Assembly (NCBI GenBank): GCA_002452405.1
Contig: DKFP01000011.1
Coordinates: 105,761 to 169,760, forward strand
Reading direction: 5' to 3'
Source: Deferribacteraceae bacterium UBA6793
GTDB taxonomy: Bacteria > Chrysiogenota > Deferribacteres > Deferribacterales > Geovibrionaceae
Length of the DNA stretch: 64,000 bases
Shown: positions 26,809-35,349 of the stretch, piece after piece
Layout of the letters: the number at the start of each line of letters is the position of its first letter
How positions within the stretch are numbered: the first letter of the stretch is position 1
Made by a program: the position numbers and the translations under genes
The notes under the pieces: model-generated
The model's input: only the letters and a program-made list of their open reading frames with translations
Told to the model about the DNA's origin: nothing
The model's database searches: none

Positions 26809-27381
26809 ATGGCGATATATATTATGGGAGCGGGTGTATTTGCGAAAGCAGTATACGATGCGGCTGTGCTTAACGGGATACAGATTGACGGTCTTGCGGT
26901 GTCAGATACCAGATGCGCAGGCTTTAACCATATAAAGGTTATCAGCGAGGAGGAGATAGTCACCGACGACAAGGTTATCCTCGCTATCACGGACAACAGG
27001 ATAAGAACTCTTCTTTTCAATGAGCTCAAAATGATAAAGGCTAAGGTGCTCCCTGTGGTGCATCCTGCTGCGTGGATATCGGACAACGCGTCAATAGGCG
27101 AGGGGAGCGTAATTCTTGCAGGTGCGTTGATAAACCATTCTGCGGTATGCGGAAAGGCGTGCATAATCGGAACAGGTACTGTTCTGGAGAGCGATTGCAT
27201 ACTGGAATACGGTGTGAATGTTGGCGCGCGTGCTGTGCTTTCCACAGGTGTAACCGTAGGCAGCGAGACAACTATCGGTGCAGGAGCAGTGATAGCCTCA
27301 AACGTACGCATAGGCAGGGGATGCATCATAGAACCCGGCGGGATAGTGCTTTCAGATCTGGCAGACGGAACAGGTGCTTAG
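26809..27381 (+). CDS. NeuD/PglD-like sugar O-acyltransferase
   Basis: The protein has 190 residues. The N-terminal Rossmann-like part (YIMGAGVFAKAVYDAA, then KVILAITDNRIR) matches the PglD N-terminal domain that binds the sugar nucleotide. The C-terminal two thirds is a left-handed beta-helix of hexapeptide repeats (about 90-180; units such as ASIGEG, VNVGAR, TTIGAG, VRIGRG) that binds acetyl-CoA. Relatives O- or N-acetylate sialic acid or bacillosamine precursors. The substrate here is unknown, and no other surface-sugar genes are nearby. The stop is followed by a dispersed repeat. Confidence 0.87.
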   Translation: MAIYIMGAGVFAKAVYDAAVLNGIQIDGLAVSDTRCAGFNHIKVISEEEIVTDDKVILAITDNRIRTLLFNELKMIKAKVLPVVHPAAWISDNASIGEGSVILAGALINHSAVCGKACIIGTGTVLESDCILEYGVNVGARAVLSTGVTVGSETTIGAGAVIASNVRIGRGCIIEPGGIVLSDLADGTGA

Positions 27382-27402
27382 AGTATTTTTGTTATCAGTA
27401 CA

Positions 27403-27485
27403 CGAGACTGCATCACCCCTTAGGGGTCCGCAGAGACAGATTTTTATTCCGTCTTCGCCAGGAATGGAATGACGAAGCGATCTGG
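27403..27485 (+). repeat. Dispersed palindromic repeat, copy 2
   Basis: An 83-bp element has the left end GAGACTGCATCAC and right end GACGAAGCGATCT as imperfect inverted repeats, with an inner CCCCTTAGGGG palindrome and GTCCGCAGAGACAG. It is related to the copies at 10793, 31408 and 37050 and sits between convergent genes. Confidence 0.7.
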
Positions 27486-27560
27486 TATCTTTAGTATCTT
27501 CTACCGATACAGACTGCCTGACACCATCGAAACTGTTGAAGCACTTTTAAAAGGTTGGCT

Positions 27561-28256
27561 CTATCTGCATACGTAGTTGTATTTGACCGAGAGAGAAACC
27601 GTCTGGTCTGTCTTGTCCGGCTCGCTCACCTGTATGGCGGCTTTGCTGGCTCTTACAGCGCTGTACTCTCTTGCCACTGGCACATAGTCGTTATATTCAA
27701 GATTTATGTCCTTGGCTGTGCAGTAAAGCCCTGAGGCTCTGGAATATTCCCTTGCGGTTCTCAGCACGGTTCTGATAGCTTCCACCTTCATCTGAGAACG
27801 CAGAGCATCAAGCACCTTGCGTGAAACAGTCCAGCGTATCTGTTTTGATGTAAGCATAAAAGCGCTGTCCGCCTCAGCTATAGTGAAAACGCTATTAACA
27901 ACCGCCTCGTAAACCGGTGCGGAATTGAATTTGCAATCAAAATCCAGAAATCCCATATAGCCGTCAGGTATCTGCTTTCCATCGGTATACTGATATTCCG
28001 GAGATATTCTGTAACCTGCGAACGTGCAGATGTCCTTAGACTTTTTTACAACTCCGGATATCTTTTCCATGGCTGCTGAAACTTCGGCATAGTCCAAAGA
28101 TTTATACTGCACCGTCATTCCTGATTCCATTATGTCAGGTTTTGCAGATGAGGTTATCGTAACCGAATCGGTTATCACCATAGGGTCTTTGATTTTAACC
28201 CGTGCAAAAGCGGTTGCTGAAACAAGAATAAGTGCAAGTGCGAGCAGTTTTTTCAT
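27561..28256 (-). CDS. SIMPL (DUF541) domain exported protein
   Basis: The protein has 231 residues from the ATG at 28256, preceded by AGGA. It starts with a Sec signal peptide (MKKLLALALILVSATAFA). The rest fits the SIMPL family: a beta-rich N-terminal half with TITSSAKPDIMESGMTVQY, then helices LRSQMKVEAIRTVLRTAREY and a closing strand segment VSLSVKYNYVC. Family members are periplasmic with poorly known roles. The start codon lies two bases after the stop of the upstream lipoprotein gene, so the two are co-expressed. Confidence 0.82.
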   Translation of the reverse strand: MKKLLALALILVSATAFARVKIKDPMVITDSVTITSSAKPDIMESGMTVQYKSLDYAEVSAAMEKISGVVKKSKDICTFAGYRISPEYQYTDGKQIPDGYMGFLDFDCKFNSAPVYEAVVNSVFTIAEADSAFMLTSKQIRWTVSRKVLDALRSQMKVEAIRTVLRTAREYSRASGLYCTAKDINLEYNDYVPVAREYSAVRASKAAIQVSEPDKTDQTVSLSVKYNYVCR

Positions 28257-28257
28257 A

Positions 28258-28728
28258 TCAAAATCCTGAAATATAAGTTTTCCCGTCAAAAAGCAGAGGC
28301 TTGCCGTCCACCATAATATTCTGCATACCGTTGGATTTTTCCGGCAGAACCTTGATGTCGAAATTGGCGGTGCGCTGAGTCAGTTTCATCGGTGTATAGC
28401 CGCCGTAATTATCCTGCATCATCACATAAAGCGGATAAGTGCCATTTTCATAGTATCTGAAATGGATTATTGAGGCTATGAAATCCGGTTTGCCGTCCTC
28501 GTTCAGGTCGGTTTCATAGACGGCAATGTCGGAAGGGAGCGGCTGAAAAGGTTCAGATGCGAACATGATTTTAAGCTGTTCGCCTGGTGTCTGGAAAACA
28601 AAACGCCACATATAGTCCTGTAAAACCATATCGTTTGACGTTACTTTCGCCACTGAAACGGGCGAATTATTACTGCCGCCGCATGAAACGGCAAATAGAG
28701 CGATGAGGCACAATAAAAAATATCTCAT
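28258..28728 (-). CDS. Predicted lipoprotein
   Basis: The protein has 156 residues. The N-terminus MRYFLLCLIALFAVSCGGSN is a lipoprotein signal with lipobox AVSC, with Cys16 as the modified residue and Gly-Gly-Ser after it. A TDLNEDGKPDFIAS segment looks like a Ca-binding DxNxDGxxD loop found in FG-GAP or dockerin-like repeats, but only one copy is present. No family recognised. It is the middle gene of a three-gene minus-strand cluster (28735, 28258, 27561) of exported proteins. Confidence 0.8.
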   Translation of the reverse strand: MRYFLLCLIALFAVSCGGSNNSPVSVAKVTSNDMVLQDYMWRFVFQTPGEQLKIMFASEPFQPLPSDIAVYETDLNEDGKPDFIASIIHFRYYENGTYPLYVMMQDNYGGYTPMKLTQRTANFDIKVLPEKSNGMQNIMVDGKPLLFDGKTYISGF

Positions 28729-28734
28729 AATTAC

Positions 28735-29259
28735 CTACTGTACGGAGATGTCGCCTTTGTCCAGCTCATCAAAAGCTTCATTGGCGCGCTTGTGTGTGAG
28801 TTCATACTTGATTTTTTCAGCTCTTTTAGTTTGATAATCAAGTATTATGTCCTTTTCTATGCAACCCTGCGCAAAAGCAGTGCGCAGTTTTTTGTTATAT
28901 TCCAGATTTGGGAACTGAATGTTCTGATTGATGAATATCTCGGCATCCGGATCGTTTTTGAACATGTAAACGAACTGTTTTTCCTTAGGGTCTTTAAGAT
29001 TTGAGAACTCGGAATAGATGACCGTTTCGATTATCTTTGAAAGCTCCGCACGCATCTTTGCGGCTGTGGAATCCTTGACTGCGTCAACAGACTCCAGCCC
29101 GCCCTGTTTAAAATCATAAACGCAGACGGAAGAGCTTACATTTTTCATGTACCAGTAGGGTGCCCCGTCTATTTTGACGTTATTGGTCATAAGAACGTAG
29201 GTTTTGAAAAGATAGGTAGCCAGTGTTTTTACAATAGCCAGTGCAACAGCCTCAACCAT
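28735..29259 (-). CDS. Conserved hypothetical, possibly LPP20-like
   Basis: The protein has 174 residues. A hydrophobic N-terminal stretch (VEAVALAIVKTLATYLFKTY) is followed by GAPYWYMKN, which resembles the 'P-W-Y' segment opening LPP20-type lipoproteins, and then by charged helices. The match is weak. The protein lacks a lipobox, and the hydrophobic stretch could be a membrane anchor. AAGGAGT lies before the ATG. It is the first gene of the exported-protein cluster. Confidence 0.7.
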   Translation of the reverse strand: MVEAVALAIVKTLATYLFKTYVLMTNNVKIDGAPYWYMKNVSSSVCVYDFKQGGLESVDAVKDSTAAKMRAELSKIIETVIYSEFSNLKDPKEKQFVYMFKNDPDAEIFINQNIQFPNLEYNKKLRTAFAQGCIEKDIILDYQTKRAEKIKYELTHKRANEAFDELDKGDISVQ

Positions 29260-29313
29260 GACGGTACTCCTTTCGTGATATAAAATTATAGCATTGTAAA
29301 GGATAAAAGGAAG

Positions 29314-29847
29314 TTAACTTTGCACATCCTCAATAGTTCCATAGTCTCCGTCAGCGATGCGGCGTTTGATATGTTTTTTCACGATATCGCGCTTGTAGGG
29401 CGGTATTCTGTCGATGAAAAGAACACCTTCAAGGTGGTCAAGTTCATGCTGGACAGCCCTTGCAAGGAATCCCTCCGCCTCAAACTCAATTTCCTCTCCG
29501 GCCGGATTGAATGCCTTAACCGTTACTCTGTTGTATCTGCGTACAGGTTCATATTCGCCAGGGATGCTGAGGCACCCCTCCTCGCCTGTCTGTTCGCCTT
29601 CTGCGGCGGTTATCTCAGGGTTTATGAGATGAAGGAGGGTGTCAGGCTGTTCGCCTGAAGTTGTGTCTATAACGACAACGCGTAGGCTCACACCTACTTG
29701 CGGGGCTGCGAGTCCCACCCCTTTCTGGTTATACATAGTCTCCGTCATATCGTTAAGGAGTTCTGAAATATCAACATCTATATTTTCAACAGGCTGTGCC
29801 TTTTTTCTTAATACAGAGTCCGGAAAAGTATGGATTTTTCTTATCAT
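29314..29847 (-). CDS. def: Peptide deformylase
   Basis: The protein has 177 residues with all three deformylase motifs: GVGLAAPQVG (about 41-50), EEGCLSIPG (Cys is a metal ligand) and QHELDHLEGVLF (HExxH-type, two His ligands). It removes the formyl group from new proteins using Fe or Zn. AGGAGG precedes the ATG. It is likely co-transcribed with the upstream DUF721 gene and obg (41-base gap). Confidence 0.97.
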   Translation of the reverse strand: MIRKIHTFPDSVLRKKAQPVENIDVDISELLNDMTETMYNQKGVGLAAPQVGVSLRVVVIDTTSGEQPDTLLHLINPEITAAEGEQTGEEGCLSIPGEYEPVRRYNRVTVKAFNPAGEEIEFEAEGFLARAVQHELDHLEGVLFIDRIPPYKRDIVKKHIKRRIADGDYGTIEDVQS

Positions 29848-29888
29848 TGTTCCTCCTGTTTAAGAGAATATGTAAATTGCGGATAAAA

Positions 29889-30329
29889 TCAATAATTATG
29901 TTTATCGTCAAGAGAATACACCGTGAAATAAGAGTACATGGCGCGTCTGAACGCCTCTCTCAGCTCCTCTTTCACAATGCCGTCTGCGAGTGCATCCGCA
30001 TACTGTTTTTCTCTGGGTGTCATCTCTTTTTTCGGGATATGTTTATATGCTTCAGGAGCGGGTTTCTGCTTGTAAAAGAAGCGGATACAGTCCGCCTGAA
30101 CGCCTTTTTCGCGCAGCCGTTCAATAAACTCTCCTTTAAGAAAGTTAAGCTCAGTTACCCAATTGGAATCGTGCACAGCAACTTCAAGCATCCCTGCCTT
30201 CAGTTTCTGCACAGTCGTCATACGTGCGATAACCTCGCCGCACGACGTTTCCCAAGCGCGGGCAATGCGGGCGTAATCCCGCATCTCCCTGCTGACAGAC
30301 TGCGACAGGATCTCAGAAAGTCTCTTCAC
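29889..30329 (-). CDS. DUF721 / DciA-like protein
   Basis: The protein has 146 residues. The N-terminal region matches the DUF721 pattern: ARIARAWETSCGEVIARMT, followed by LKAGMLEVAVHDSNWVTELNFLKGEFIERL, a KH-like fold. Some members (DciA) load the replicative helicase in bacteria lacking DnaC. Whether this one does so is inference. The charged C-terminus (about 100-146) is variable. The start overlaps the end of obg by 17 bases. Confidence 0.82.
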   Translation of the reverse strand: MKRLSEILSQSVSREMRDYARIARAWETSCGEVIARMTTVQKLKAGMLEVAVHDSNWVTELNFLKGEFIERLREKGVQADCIRFFYKQKPAPEAYKHIPKKEMTPREKQYADALADGIVKEELREAFRRAMYSYFTVYSLDDKHNY

Positions 30330-31335
30330 TCTCCTGCTCCATTGCGCGGATTATTTTTTCAAGATGTTCGGTAAGCTCTTTAGTGCCTTCCTGTGCCATT
30401 GAAGAGAAACGGAAATATTCTGTACCCGGAAGTTCCTCTTTCAGAAACGCCTCGAACTCCGCAATATTCTCTTCATTGGGGGAGTCCATTTTGGAAGCGC
30501 CTATGACCTCTGTCTTACCGGCTATATCGCCTTCGTATTTTTCCAGTTCATTGCGCAGAATTTTATATCTTTCCACCATCGATTCGTCGGCGGAAGCGTC
30601 TATCAGATGCAGCAGCACTTTTGTGCGTTCGATGTGTTTAAGAAACTGTATGCCCAGTCCGATGCCATCCGCAGCGCCCTCTATGAGTCCCGGCATGTCC
30701 GCGAGCACGAACGAGTTGCCGTAATTTCCCTTAACCACGCCGAGGTGGGGAGTAAGTGTCGTGAACGGATAGTCTGCGACTTTGGGTTTAGCGGCGGAGA
30801 CAGTTGAGATAAAAGTTGATTTTCCGGCGTTGGGGAAACCGATTATGCCTACGTCAGCTATAAGTTTAAGCTCCAGCGCGAGTTTCACGCTTTCGCCTTC
30901 AAAGCCGGGTTCGTGGCGGGTGGGTGCTCTGTGTGTCGGCGACATAAAGTTAGCGTTTCCGCGTCCTCCTTTTCCGCCCTTGGCAACGATAACCTGCTGA
31001 CCGTTCTCTGTGAGATCGGCAAGGATTTCACCGGTTTCAGCGTTCTTAACTATAGTTCCGGCAGGCACTTTAATTATCTGGTCAACGCCTCTGCGTCCGT
31101 GCATCCCTTTGCCTTTACCGTGAACTCCGCGTTCAGCTTTGTAGTGGTACTGCTGGCGGATATCCATAAGGGTATGCTTGGAGTTGACAGCCTGAAGGAT
31201 AACATTTCCTCCATCGCCTCCGTTACCTCCGTCGGGACCACCTCTGGGAACGAATGCTTCTCTGCGGAAGCTCATGCAGCCGTTGCCGCCGTTGCCCGCG
31301 ATTGCCATAATCTCGCATGTATCGATAAATTTCAT
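30313..31335 (-). CDS. obg: Obg/CgtA GTPase
   Basis: The protein has 340 residues. The Gly-rich Obg domain (about 1-158, with GGNGCMSFRREAFVPRGGPD and KGGKGGRGNANF) is followed by a GTPase domain with G1 GFPNAGKST, the FTTLTPHLG switch, G3 DMPGLIEGA, and a possible G4 region GASKMD in place of NKxD. It is involved in late 50S assembly and stress control. It lies downstream of rplU-rpmA, as in many bacteria, but a terminator separates them here. The C-terminal domain is short. Confidence 0.96.
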   Translation of the reverse strand: MKFIDTCEIMAIAGNGGNGCMSFRREAFVPRGGPDGGNGGDGGNVILQAVNSKHTLMDIRQQYHYKAERGVHGKGKGMHGRRGVDQIIKVPAGTIVKNAETGEILADLTENGQQVIVAKGGKGGRGNANFMSPTHRAPTRHEPGFEGESVKLALELKLIADVGIIGFPNAGKSTFISTVSAAKPKVADYPFTTLTPHLGVVKGNYGNSFVLADMPGLIEGAADGIGLGIQFLKHIERTKVLLHLIDASADESMVERYKILRNELEKYEGDIAGKTEVIGASKMDSPNEENIAEFEAFLKEELPGTEYFRFSSMAQEGTKELTEHLEKIIRAMEQESEETF

Positions 31336-31407
31336 GAAAAGACCTCTGATGTGTTGAAACTATAGGATTTGCGCTGAAAACTCAAGAAAAAAGCCTATGA
31401 AAAACAT

Positions 31408-31480
31408 GAGATCGCGTCGTCATGTTATTCCTCGCGAAGACAATTAAGGGTCTCTGCGAGTGCAACGAAGCAGTCTCGTC
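31408..31480 (+). repeat. Dispersed palindromic repeat, copy 3
   Basis: A 73-bp element has ends GAGATCGCGTCG and CGAAGCAGTCTC as imperfect inverted repeats, with the inner CCTCGCGAAGAC and GTCTCTGCGAG shared with copy 1. It sits between obg and the rpmA terminator. Confidence 0.75.
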
Positions 31481-31495
31481 AGCTTATTAACTTAT

Positions 31496-31525
31496 AAAAA
31501 AAGCCCGCTGTTGTCAGCGGGCTTT
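31496..31525 (-). terminator. Rho-independent terminator of rplU-rpmA
   Basis: On the minus strand the stem AAAGCCCGCTG / CAGCGGGCTTT is followed by T residues, five bases after the rpmA stop codon. Confidence 0.92.
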
Positions 31526-31529
31526 GATG

Positions 31530-31790
31530 TTATGCTCTTTCGGAAAGAATGTTAACGAATTTACCCTTGCTGCCTCTGTCCTGAAACTTGACAAAGCCGT
31601 CAGTCAGGGCGAAGAGTGTGTCGTCTTTGCCTATGCCAACGCCGGTACCGGGTTTAAACTTGGTGCCGCGCTGTCTGACGATGATGTTTCCTGCGATAAC
31701 CACTTCACCGTCATATTTTTTAACGCCGAGGCGTTTGGAATTGGAGTCCCTTCCGTTTCTGGTCGATCCACCAGCTTTCTTGTGAGCCAT
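31530..31790 (-). CDS. rpmA: 50S ribosomal protein L27
   Basis: The protein has 86 residues of the L27 family: [20 protein letters not shown] at the N-terminus, [20 protein letters not shown], and [15 protein letters not shown]. The N-terminus reaches the peptidyl transferase centre. There is no Firmicute-type cleavable leader before MAHKKAG. A GGAGG site overlaps the 11-base gap to rplU. Confidence 0.98.
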   Translation of the reverse strand: MAHKKAGGSTRNGRDSNSKRLGVKKYDGEVVIAGNIIVRQRGTKFKPGTGVGIGKDDTLFALTDGFVKFQDRGSKGKFVNILSERA

Positions 31791-31801
31791 CTTACGCCTC
31801 C

Positions 31802-32116
31802 TTAGCCGACTTTGATGTCGGAGATTTTAAGTACGGTCAGGTGTGATCTGTGACCGAATCTTGATTTGTAATCTTTACGTCTTCTTCTTTTGAAAACGAG
31901 GATTTTGTCATCCTTAATCTGGTCTACAACTTTCGCAGTAACAACAGCTTTGGCAACGAAGGGTTTACCGATGTTGAGCTGTCCGTTTTCGCTGACTGCG
32001 AGGACATCGCTTATCTGGATGTCAGAGTCTACTTCAGCGTTGATGCTGTCAACTTTCAGCAGGTCGCCGGGTTTGACAGTATATTGTTTGCCGCCGCTCT
32101 TTATAATTGCGAACAT
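31802..32116 (-). CDS. rplU: 50S ribosomal protein L21
   Basis: The protein has 104 residues of the L21 family: [20 protein letters not shown], then [20 protein letters not shown], and [21 protein letters not shown] at the end. It binds 23S rRNA near L20. First gene of rplU-rpmA, under a near-consensus promoter at 32159-32187. Confidence 0.98.
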   Translation of the reverse strand: MFAIIKSGGKQYTVKPGDLLKVDSINAEVDSDIQISDVLAVSENGQLNIGKPFVAKAVVTAKVVDQIKDDKILVFKRRRRKDYKSRFGHRSHLTVLKISDIKVG

Positions 32117-32158
32117 TTTTCACATACCTCCACGAATCCTGTCTAAACAGGGAAATCA

Positions 32159-32187
32159 GTTATACATGCCATGCAATATTGTGTCAA
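32159..32187 (-). promoter_or_regulatory. Promoter of rplU-rpmA
   Basis: On the minus strand a perfect TTGACA (32187-32182) and TATAAC (32164-32159) are separated by 17 bases. The leader to rplU is about 36 bases. Confidence 0.85.
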
Positions 32188-32261
32188 GAAAAAATATAAG
32201 GAAAATTTGCTGTGTCCGCGCCTTTGCCGCGGAATATGCTTCATTTTTATTTTATATGCGG

Positions 32262-32290
32262 TTGACAAACAGGGTCTCGGCAGATATAAT
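32262..32290 (+). promoter_or_regulatory. Consensus sigma-70 promoter of rpmH-rnpA-yidD-yidC
   Basis: TTGACA (32262-32267) and TATAAT (32285-32290), both exact consensus, are separated by exactly 17 bases. The leader of about 58 bases ends in AAAGGAGAG before rpmH. Confidence 0.92.
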
Positions 32291-32355
32291 CACAGGCTTA
32301 CGTTTAAAAGTATGCTAATACCTTAGTCTTTAAAAATAGAAAGGAGAGTTCTTAA

Positions 32356-32496
32356 ATGGCACAGCTCACTATGAGAAAGCCCAGCAACCTGAAACGCAAA
32401 CGCGCACAGGGATTCAGGGCAAGAATGAAAACCAAGGGCGGAAGAGCCGTTATCGCCAGAAGAAGGGCGAAAGGCCGTAAACGTCTCGCTGTTTAA
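32356..32496 (+). CDS. rpmH: 50S ribosomal protein L34
   Basis: The protein has 46 residues. The translation begins [16 protein letters not shown] and continues with [20 protein letters not shown] and KGRKRL, the complete L34 signature. AAAGGAGAG lies nine bases before the ATG. Its stop codon overlaps the rnpA start (TAATG). The rpmH-rnpA-yidD-yidC-jag order is the classic bacterial arrangement. Confidence 0.97.
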   Translation: MAQLTMRKPSNLKRKRAQGFRARMKTKGGRAVIARRRAKGRKRLAV

Positions 32497-32873
32497 TGTC
32501 CGAACGCTTTCCTAGACAGGATCGCATAAGGGCACCGCGGGATTTTGAAAAGGTCTTCAGACAGGGAAAAAAGAAACAGGGCAGACTTGTCTGCATCCAC
32601 TATCTATATAATAAGGAAGACCGCACAAGGGTCGGTATCACCGTCAGCAAGAAAGTTGACAAGCGGGCGGTGGTCCGAAACCTGATCAAACGCCGACTTA
32701 GAGAGATTTTCCGCAAAAACAGACAGATATTTCCCTGCTGTCACGACATAGTGCTGCGTGCATTGCCGGCATGTGCCAGCGCAGAATACGGTGAACTGAG
32801 AGATGAAGTTATCAGCCTTGCGGCAGATATTGGATTTAAGAAGACCGATAATATTTCTGATACGACTATATAA
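32496..32873 (+). CDS. rnpA: Ribonuclease P protein component
   Basis: The protein has 125 residues. RnpA features are [20 protein letters not shown] at the start, [20 protein letters not shown], and the [13 protein letters not shown] basic helix (RNR motif) that contacts the catalytic RNA. It helps mature tRNA 5' ends. It overlaps rpmH by one base (TAATG) and its 3' end overlaps the yidD frame. Confidence 0.96.
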   Translation: MSERFPRQDRIRAPRDFEKVFRQGKKKQGRLVCIHYLYNKEDRTRVGITVSKKVDKRAVVRNLIKRRLREIFRKNRQIFPCCHDIVLRALPACASAEYGELRDEVISLAADIGFKKTDNISDTTI

Positions 32874-33045
32874 ACTTTTCATCTCACCCCTGCTCGGCAA
32901 CAGATGCAGGTTCTATCCCTCCTGCTCGGACTATGCAGTGGAGGCGCTGCGTAAAAAAGGGCTTGTCAAGGGTACGCTCATGGCAGTGTGGCGTATCTTA
33001 CGCTGTACCCCCCTTTCAAAGGGCGGATACGACCCCGTTAAGTAA
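32803..33045 (+). CDS. yidD: YidD membrane protein insertion efficiency factor
   Basis: The protein has 80 residues. The family core [20 protein letters not shown] is followed by [14 protein letters not shown] and [12 protein letters not shown], including the conserved Cys residues. The amphipathic protein lies at the inner membrane and aids YidC. The ATG at 32803 overlaps rnpA by 71 bases and gives a roughly 14-residue extension over typical YidD. Internal TTG codons (32818, 32830) could be the true start. Confidence 0.93.
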   Translation: MKLSALRQILDLRRPIIFLIRLYKLFISPLLGNRCRFYPSCSDYAVEALRKKGLVKGTLMAVWRILRCTPLSKGGYDPVK

Positions 33046-33076
33046 AAACAGGACGACACTCGGAGGATAATTCATA

Positions 33077-34579
33077 ATGAATAAGAATTTAATTCTGGCT
33101 TTCGGTCTCAGCGCTCTGGTTCTGATCGGCTTCCAGACCTTCTTCGCACCAAAAACTCCCCCCGTGCAAAAAACAGAGCAGACCGAAAAAGCAAAAACAC
33201 AGGAGCCTTCTGTCAAGCTCACTGTGGACAACACTCCGAAAGTTAAGGAAAAAATTGTTACTTTCGATGTTCAGACGCCAATCGCAAAATTCACTTTCAA
33301 TCAGAACACAGGTAACATCAAAAGCGCTCAGGTGCTCGCCTATAACGGCAAACCTCTTCAGGACATCATCTTCGACAGCAAAACAGACGACTCCGTGTTC
33401 ATAACCGTTCCCCTTGTAAACAGCTATAAGCCCTCTAAGAAAGAGGACGCTGAAACTGTCACCGTGACATTCTCCGGTTCGCAGGGTGAAATGGTTGTGG
33501 ATAAAACATATGTTATCAGCAAATCAAGCTATCTTGTGAGCGGCAAGGTCACTGTCAGCAACATTGGCGCAAAAACACTCGAAGTGCCCATTCGTATGGG
33601 TCTGACGGGTGGCATTAATCAGGCTCTGCGTGAAGACAAATATACCTTCGGCGGACCTCTCATGTTTGACGGCAAAAAGCTGAGAACCGAAAAAGCCGAT
33701 AAACTGGACGAAACGGTGGCTTACGACAAACCTGTCTGGGTCGGGTACACATCCAAATATTATCTGGCTGCCATTACAAACTCGTTCACAAAGGGCGAGA
33801 TGGTTCCCAGAAACAAAACGGCTGATATCTACGGCGACACCTCAGTTCAGGTAAACCCTGCGTCAAGACAGGTCGTTGATTTCAATATCTACGTCGGTCC
33901 CAAAGAATATGAGCTTCTTAAAGCCTATCACCTTAAACTTGAAAAGAGCATCGACTTCGGCATTTTCGCATTTATAGCCATCCCCATGCTCTATTTCCTG
34001 AACCTTATCTTCGGATATGTCCACAACTACGGTATCGCTATTATTCTGCTTACTATTGTTGTTAAGGCGCTCACGCTGCCTTTGACTCACAAGAGTATGG
34101 TAAGTATGAAAAAGATGGGTTCACTCGCTCCCAAAATGACCGAACTGAAAGAAAAATTCGGCGCGGACAAAGAAAAACTGAATCAGGCTATGATGGAACT
34201 TTACAAAAAAGAGGGCGTAAACCCGCTTGGCGGCTGCCTTCCGATGATCCTTCAGATACCTATATTCTTCGCGCTTTATAAAACCCTGCTGCTCGCGATC
34301 GAACTTCAGGGCGCACCCTTCTTCGGCTGGATAGTTGACCTTTCCATGAAAGACCCATACTACATAACGCCAATCATCATGGGTGCAACTATGTTCCTCC
34401 AGCAGAGAATGACACCCAGCAGTGTTCAGGACCCGATTCAGCAGAAAGTGTTTATGCTGATGCCGCTGATATTCACCTTTATGTTCCTTACATTTCCGGC
34501 GGGTCTGGTGGTATACTGGCTTACTAACAACGTGCTTTCAATCGCACAGCAGTACTACATCAACAAAAAGGCTGCTTAA
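33077..34579 (+). CDS. yidC: Membrane protein insertase YidC
   Basis: The protein has 500 residues. An N-terminal signal-anchor (about 5-25) precedes the large periplasmic beta-sandwich domain found in Gram-negative YidC (about 30-280). The five-helix insertase core starts at about residue 290, with GIAIILLTIVVKALTLPLTH, MVSMKKMGSLAPKMTELKEK, NPLGGCLPMILQIPIFFALY and a final FPAGLVVYWLTNNVLSIAQQ. It inserts proteins with SecYEG or alone. GGAGGAT precedes the ATG. Confidence 0.97.
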   Translation: MNKNLILAFGLSALVLIGFQTFFAPKTPPVQKTEQTEKAKTQEPSVKLTVDNTPKVKEKIVTFDVQTPIAKFTFNQNTGNIKSAQVLAYNGKPLQDIIFDSKTDDSVFITVPLVNSYKPSKKEDAETVTVTFSGSQGEMVVDKTYVISKSSYLVSGKVTVSNIGAKTLEVPIRMGLTGGINQALREDKYTFGGPLMFDGKKLRTEKADKLDETVAYDKPVWVGYTSKYYLAAITNSFTKGEMVPRNKTADIYGDTSVQVNPASRQVVDFNIYVGPKEYELLKAYHLKLEKSIDFGIFAFIAIPMLYFLNLIFGYVHNYGIAIILLTIVVKALTLPLTHKSMVSMKKMGSLAPKMTELKEKFGADKEKLNQAMMELYKKEGVNPLGGCLPMILQIPIFFALYKTLLLAIELQGAPFFGWIVDLSMKDPYYITPIIMGATMFLQQRMTPSSVQDPIQQKVFMLMPLIFTFMFLTFPAGLVVYWLTNNVLSIAQQYYINKKAA

Positions 34580-34597
34580 AACGGAGACTGAATTTTT

Positions 34598-35347
34598 ATG
34601 AAATATTTTGAAATAGAAGGGAAAACCGCAGAGGAAGCTGTTGCAAACTTCCTTTCGGAAAACGGTATACCAAAGGATTTCATTACATATGAAATACTTG
34701 AGGCAGGCAGCAAAGGCTTTTTGGGCTTTGGCGGCAAGAATGCTCTGGTCAAAATTAAGTTTAATGATGTTGAGTTTTTCAAACGTAAAGGCAGACTGGT
34801 TCTGTCCGAACTGCTGGAAAAAGCGGGCTTCCACGAAGTTACAATCGAAACCCGTTTCAGACACCCGGACGTTATTTACAACATCATCTCCCCCGATTCT
34901 AAACTGCTGATAGGCAAAAATGCACAGATGCTTGACGCTATGCAGTTTCTCCTTAACCGGATGGTGGGTTGGGATGACAACGAGGGAACTTTCATCGTTG
35001 ACGTTGAGGACTATCGCGACAGAGTGGTTGAGCAGCTTAAAGATAAGGCTATAAAGCTGGCAAAAACAGTACGCAGAACGGGCAAACCTATCAAGATGGC
35101 TCCGATGGTGACGATGGTGCGCAAAGAAATCCACATTGCGCTCAAACAGATAAAAGGAATCAGCACGGTAAGCAAAGGCGAAGGGCATCTTAAAGAGATT
35201 CTCATCGTTCCCGAACGCAAAGGCGGCGGCGCACCCAGAGATGGGGGCAGACGTCCTTTCCGTCCCAGAAATGACAACCGTGACAATAATAATAATTCAA
35301 ACCCCGAAGCTCCGAAACAGGACGCCGAGGAAAAACAGGAAGATTAA
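34598..35347 (+). CDS. jag: Jag/KhpB-type RNA-binding protein
   Basis: The protein has 249 residues in the standard three-part layout. The Jag_N domain (about 1-50, YFEIEGKTAEEAVANFLSEN and GSKGFLGFGGKNA) is followed by a KH domain (about 80-145, with LLIGKNAQMLDAMQ) and an R3H domain (about 147-210) with the R-x3-H signature as RKEIH. The C-terminal tail (about 210-249) is low complexity, rich in Arg, Asn and Gly, then acidic. In other bacteria it controls cell elongation or RNA stability. Co-located with yidC as usual. Confidence 0.93.
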   Translation: MKYFEIEGKTAEEAVANFLSENGIPKDFITYEILEAGSKGFLGFGGKNALVKIKFNDVEFFKRKGRLVLSELLEKAGFHEVTIETRFRHPDVIYNIISPDSKLLIGKNAQMLDAMQFLLNRMVGWDDNEGTFIVDVEDYRDRVVEQLKDKAIKLAKTVRRTGKPIKMAPMVTMVRKEIHIALKQIKGISTVSKGEGHLKEILIVPERKGGGAPRDGGRRPFRPRNDNRDNNNNSNPEAPKQDAEEKQED

Positions 35348-35349
35348 CT

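Noticed and set aside
26514..27329. 271-residue minus-strand frame across the ferritin-like and NeuD-like genes
   Set aside because: It is antisense to both genes and crosses the strong nuo terminator.
32117..32355. Chromosome origin near rpmH
   Set aside because: rpmH-rnpA is often near oriC, but I see no DnaA box cluster, only divergent promoters; dnaA is not adjacent.
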